Origin: Rhea pennata
Lineage: Eukaryota > Chordata > Aves > Rheiformes > Rheidae
Assembly: GCF_028389875.1 (NCBI RefSeq)
Contig: NC_084702.1
Location: forward strand, 43,523,053 to 43,587,052
DNA: 64,000 nt
Reading direction: 5' to 3'
In this document: one piece after another, positions 61,101-64,000 of the stretch
Layout: each line of letters starts with the position of its first letter
Numbering within the stretch: position 1 is the first letter of the stretch
Position numbers and translations under genes: made by a program
The notes under the pieces: model-generated
The model's database searches: none
Told to the model about the DNA's origin: nothing
What the model saw: the letters and a program-made list of their open reading frames with translations, nothing else

Positions 61101-64000
61101 GTTTAGTTCTCTTAATGGTTCTGGCTTGAGAAACAATCCCATTCAAATTTATCAGTTTGAAATATAACCTCTCCTGCACTAGCTCTTTCTTGGTCCCTGT
61201 CACTGCAGTAATATTCTTATTTAAAAAAATACCAGAAGCAAAAATAGTGTTTACACAATCTATGCTCTCAATTGAGAAAATATACAGGTAATGCAAAATA
61301 TGCTGATTTGTGATAACACACAATTAATAATTATCTTTTTCTGTATTATTCCATAGTGAATGTGAATAGACTGTAAGTGGTATTCTGCAGTACTTGTCTA
61401 AAGCATAGAAGGTAAAAGGAATAGTGCCTTAACAGGTATTCTGGCTAGATGCTGCGATATATTTGCATGAAATTCCCATTGAGTTTATAGAATCATTGAG
61501 AAGGTCTTAATTTTTATTTTTGAAGTTCAGAAGAGATTGAGGTAAGTATCAACTGTTAAGTGGATAGTTCTTCACTCTACCTCATTCTCTTCCATTCCTT
61601 TCTGAACTTCAGAAACATCAGTAATGCTAAACTATTTTAAAAAATAGAACACGATTAAAGTTCTCTAGAGAGATTTACCATCTACTTTTCATTTATTGCT
61701 TTGCAAAGTCTGTTTTATCTTCTCTTTCCATTGTTATTTATTGTTTTTTTTTCCTGTTTAAAACTTTGATTTCATTTTAGCTATGTTTTGGGTTACATAT
61801 TTATTCTGTATTTATTGAACTTTATATATCCATTTATTTATTAAGGTTTGATGAAACATTTCCTTAAAATTCTCACCCCGAGTATGGATTTGGGTGACTA
61901 TAATATGAAAAGTGGGTAAGAGAAGTTTTTCACAAGCTGGTACTGGTATAAAGGAGTCTTTATTTATTTATTTTATTTTTTTGCTTAGGACTGGGAAACC
62001 TTATAGCTTCCTTCTTTTGAACTCCATTGGAAAAGCTGTTAGATTGCAGCTTATCATCTCAGTTATTCAGAAGTATTATATCTGTTGCAGATGTATTTGT
62101 GTTTTCGTTTAATTATACTGATTGTTTATAGTCTTTTTGGTGCTTACAAGCATTTCTGTTTTTCTCTTAAAATGAGAAGACTGAAATGGAAGGCAGTCAG
62201 AAATCCCATTTGTTAGCAAATTTTAAAAGTCAAATGAATGTTGTAAGTAAAACAGTGCAACATTCTCAAACAAACCAACTCGAAAAAATAAACCTCCATC
62301 TGTTTAATACTGAACAAGTGTGTGGTGGGGGAAAGGTAGTGATTTGCTGTTGCATGCCCTTTAACCCCAGGGTTTACATAAACTACGATTTTCAAAAGAT
62401 CCAAACACTTCTGAAGTTAAAGCTGTAATTTCTCCTGTTTAAGCAGTGGCTTGTCAGATTCTTTGACTCAGAACTTTTAAGTAAAAGTCAAACATAGGAA
62501 AGCACATTCAGACAAGATGTCCATCATTCTGAAAAAAGTCAAACTTTCAGTTTGAACAGGTAAATGATCATTGTCAGTCCGGTTGTACTTCACCCTCAGA
62601 AATGTTTCTTTGTATATTTGGGTGGTTATGGGGAGGAAGCGAAGAAGTAGAATAAAAAGAGATGAACTTGTATAAATGACAATACGAATTTTCCACTAGC
62701 ATGTTTCATTTGGTCGTGTTACTTCTGCTGCAGTTCGGCTCATTTGTGGAAATGGATAAATTCTTCTGTAGAAGAATGATTGCAGTATGAAAAAACCCCC
62801 TCAGTACTTACAAAAATGCTTATTTAAAAACATCTCATTGTACTTGTGTTATGTGTGAAGTTAAACATTTGGTTGTGCTGGTAATAACATCTTATATTTA
62901 ACTTAGGTACTTAATGTGAAAATGTCAATTCTTCACCCTTTTTCTATCTTTGTTCTCTTGATAACTTGAAAGTGTGTGTTCACTTGTGGCTTTTAAACAT
63001 CAGAAAGTTGTATCTGTCTGCGCAAAAAGGTGCATTGCTATAATCTATGAGTGGTCATGCTGTAACCTAGGCGTTGCAAAGAGAACAACAGCTTCAGATA
63101 GTTGATGAGGTGAGTGTTGCATATTTCGTTTGCATTGGTCACTTTAATTGGACTGGCATATAATAGCTGTCTGATACATGACTTGCAAATCATTCTGTTA
63201 GCTTTAGAGGAGAGATGAGTTTTCTTATTATAAATTGCTAGTTATTATTGAAGCCTAAGTTGTGGCACTGTTCAGTGTCTTTGCCTATCCCCTTTCACTT
63301 TCCATCTTCCTTTTTTCTTCTTGTTTTTTCTCTCACCATGATTATTTCCATGCAAAAATGGTTTTGGTTGTAATCTGTTTACCTCCCTATTTTTGCCTTG
63401 TTAAAATAAAATAGGGTAACTTCTCGGGGTTCTCCACTGGTGAGTTCCGCTCGGAAAGAACCGTAAAACAGTGCCTCCAAACTGCGGTAAATATTGACTG
63501 GGTCTCTGAGCTGAGCCTTGCTCAAAGCTCCCTCTGATGACTTGAAAGGCTCCTATTGTTCCTCCTCAGCCAGCACTCCATAGCCAAGGCTGAAGCATGC
63601 ATGCGTTAGGGGAAGAAGAAAGGCGGGAGGGGGGGAAATTAAACAGTGAACACGGCTGAACGCCTAACTGCTCAGTGTAGGGGAAGGGGAAACCTCCAAC
63701 AAAAAAGGGGCAAGAGCTTGCTGTGGGTTACCGAAAACTTTGCAGAAGTGGAGTGTCCAACATCGTCTGCCCTCTCTCTGTGTGGGATGTTAGAAACATG
63801 TAGCCTTGGCATTATTTGGGTAGGATTTGGAGATACCAACTTCTCCCTACTGGGAACAGCTCCTGCTAAGGATTCTGTAATGCCTTATAAACAGCTAAGC
63901 AATGAGTGTGGATCTTGGGCAGCTCACTTCCCCTCACTGACGATGTATGAAGTATTGCGGAAAGTTTAATTCTGTTGCATGTAGCTATTGCTTTGGCTGT

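Larger units (their letters stand above)
48111..64000 (+). other. EFNA5: EFNA5 intron 1, 5' part (continues beyond window)
   Basis: EFNA5 has a very long first intron in vertebrates, and no sequence resembling exon 2 (the receptor-binding domain start, FQ..GDYHIDVCINDYLD-like) was found up to the window end. The first 420 bases are still part of the CpG island. From about 48.55 kb the sequence becomes AT-rich, with no credible ORF. It holds simple repeats, including a 36-base A run at 58159-58194, and almost no recognisable interspersed repeat. Such repeat-poor first introns of developmental genes often contain enhancers, but nothing here proves one. Confidence 0.85.

Noticed and set aside
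63885..63945. MIR-like phrase GATCTTGGGCAGCTCACTTC
   Set aside because: Only about 35 bases resemble the SINE core; head and tail are absent, so chance similarity is plausible.
1..64000. CRISPR array, phage, toxin, operon or retroviral insertion
   Set aside because: No spaced direct repeats, no long terminal repeats with internal genes and no prokaryotic gene organisation; the window is ordinary vertebrate chromosomal DNA.

Overview
This window is vertebrate nuclear DNA, most probably from a bird other than chicken. It holds one convincing gene, EFNA5 (ephrin-A5), and only its first coding exon (47986-48110, + strand). The avian call rests on two things. The exon reads like chicken ephrin-A5 as I remember it (the WVCVRGQEPG stretch and an NST glycosylation sequon) but differs at several signal-peptide residues. 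The interspersed repeats are sparse and consist of old CR1, MIR-like and other ancient amniote fragments, with no L1/Alu-type mammalian load. No database search was possible.

Layout. 1-44.8 kb is intergenic DNA upstream of EFNA5: AT-rich, intron- or desert-like, with no ORF that looks like a gene. It carries a string of small GC- or CpG-rich islets between about 2.7 and 20.4 kb, a degraded 5'-truncated CR1 LINE on the minus strand (21.6-23.1 kb), smaller CR1 fragments (23.95-24.3, 31.07-31.2 and 31.55-31.75 kb), a nearly complete MIR-type SINE (33.24-33.46 kb), probable amniote-MIR fragments (40.0 and 42.0 kb), three pieces that look like one old palindromic amniote repeat family (0.36, 19.3 and 33.8 kb), and many microsatellites. 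44.88-48.53 kb is a large CpG island containing the EFNA5 promoter region, a leader with upstream ORFs, and exon 1. 48.11-64.0 kb is the beginning of EFNA5 intron 1, which continues past the window; exon 2 was not seen.

Function. Exon 1 supplies the secretion signal and the first residues of the mature ephrin. The receptor-binding domain and GPI-anchor signal lie in later exons. Everything else is either repeat debris or potential cis-regulatory DNA for EFNA5. I found no bacterial-type system, CRISPR array, RNA gene or new protein-coding system. The observations most worth a second look are non-coding: unusual DNA-structure motifs in the EFNA5 CpG island (Z-DNA-like, homopyrimidine, G4/i-motif), overlapping uORFs, the upstream CpG islets, and the recognisable ancient repeats.
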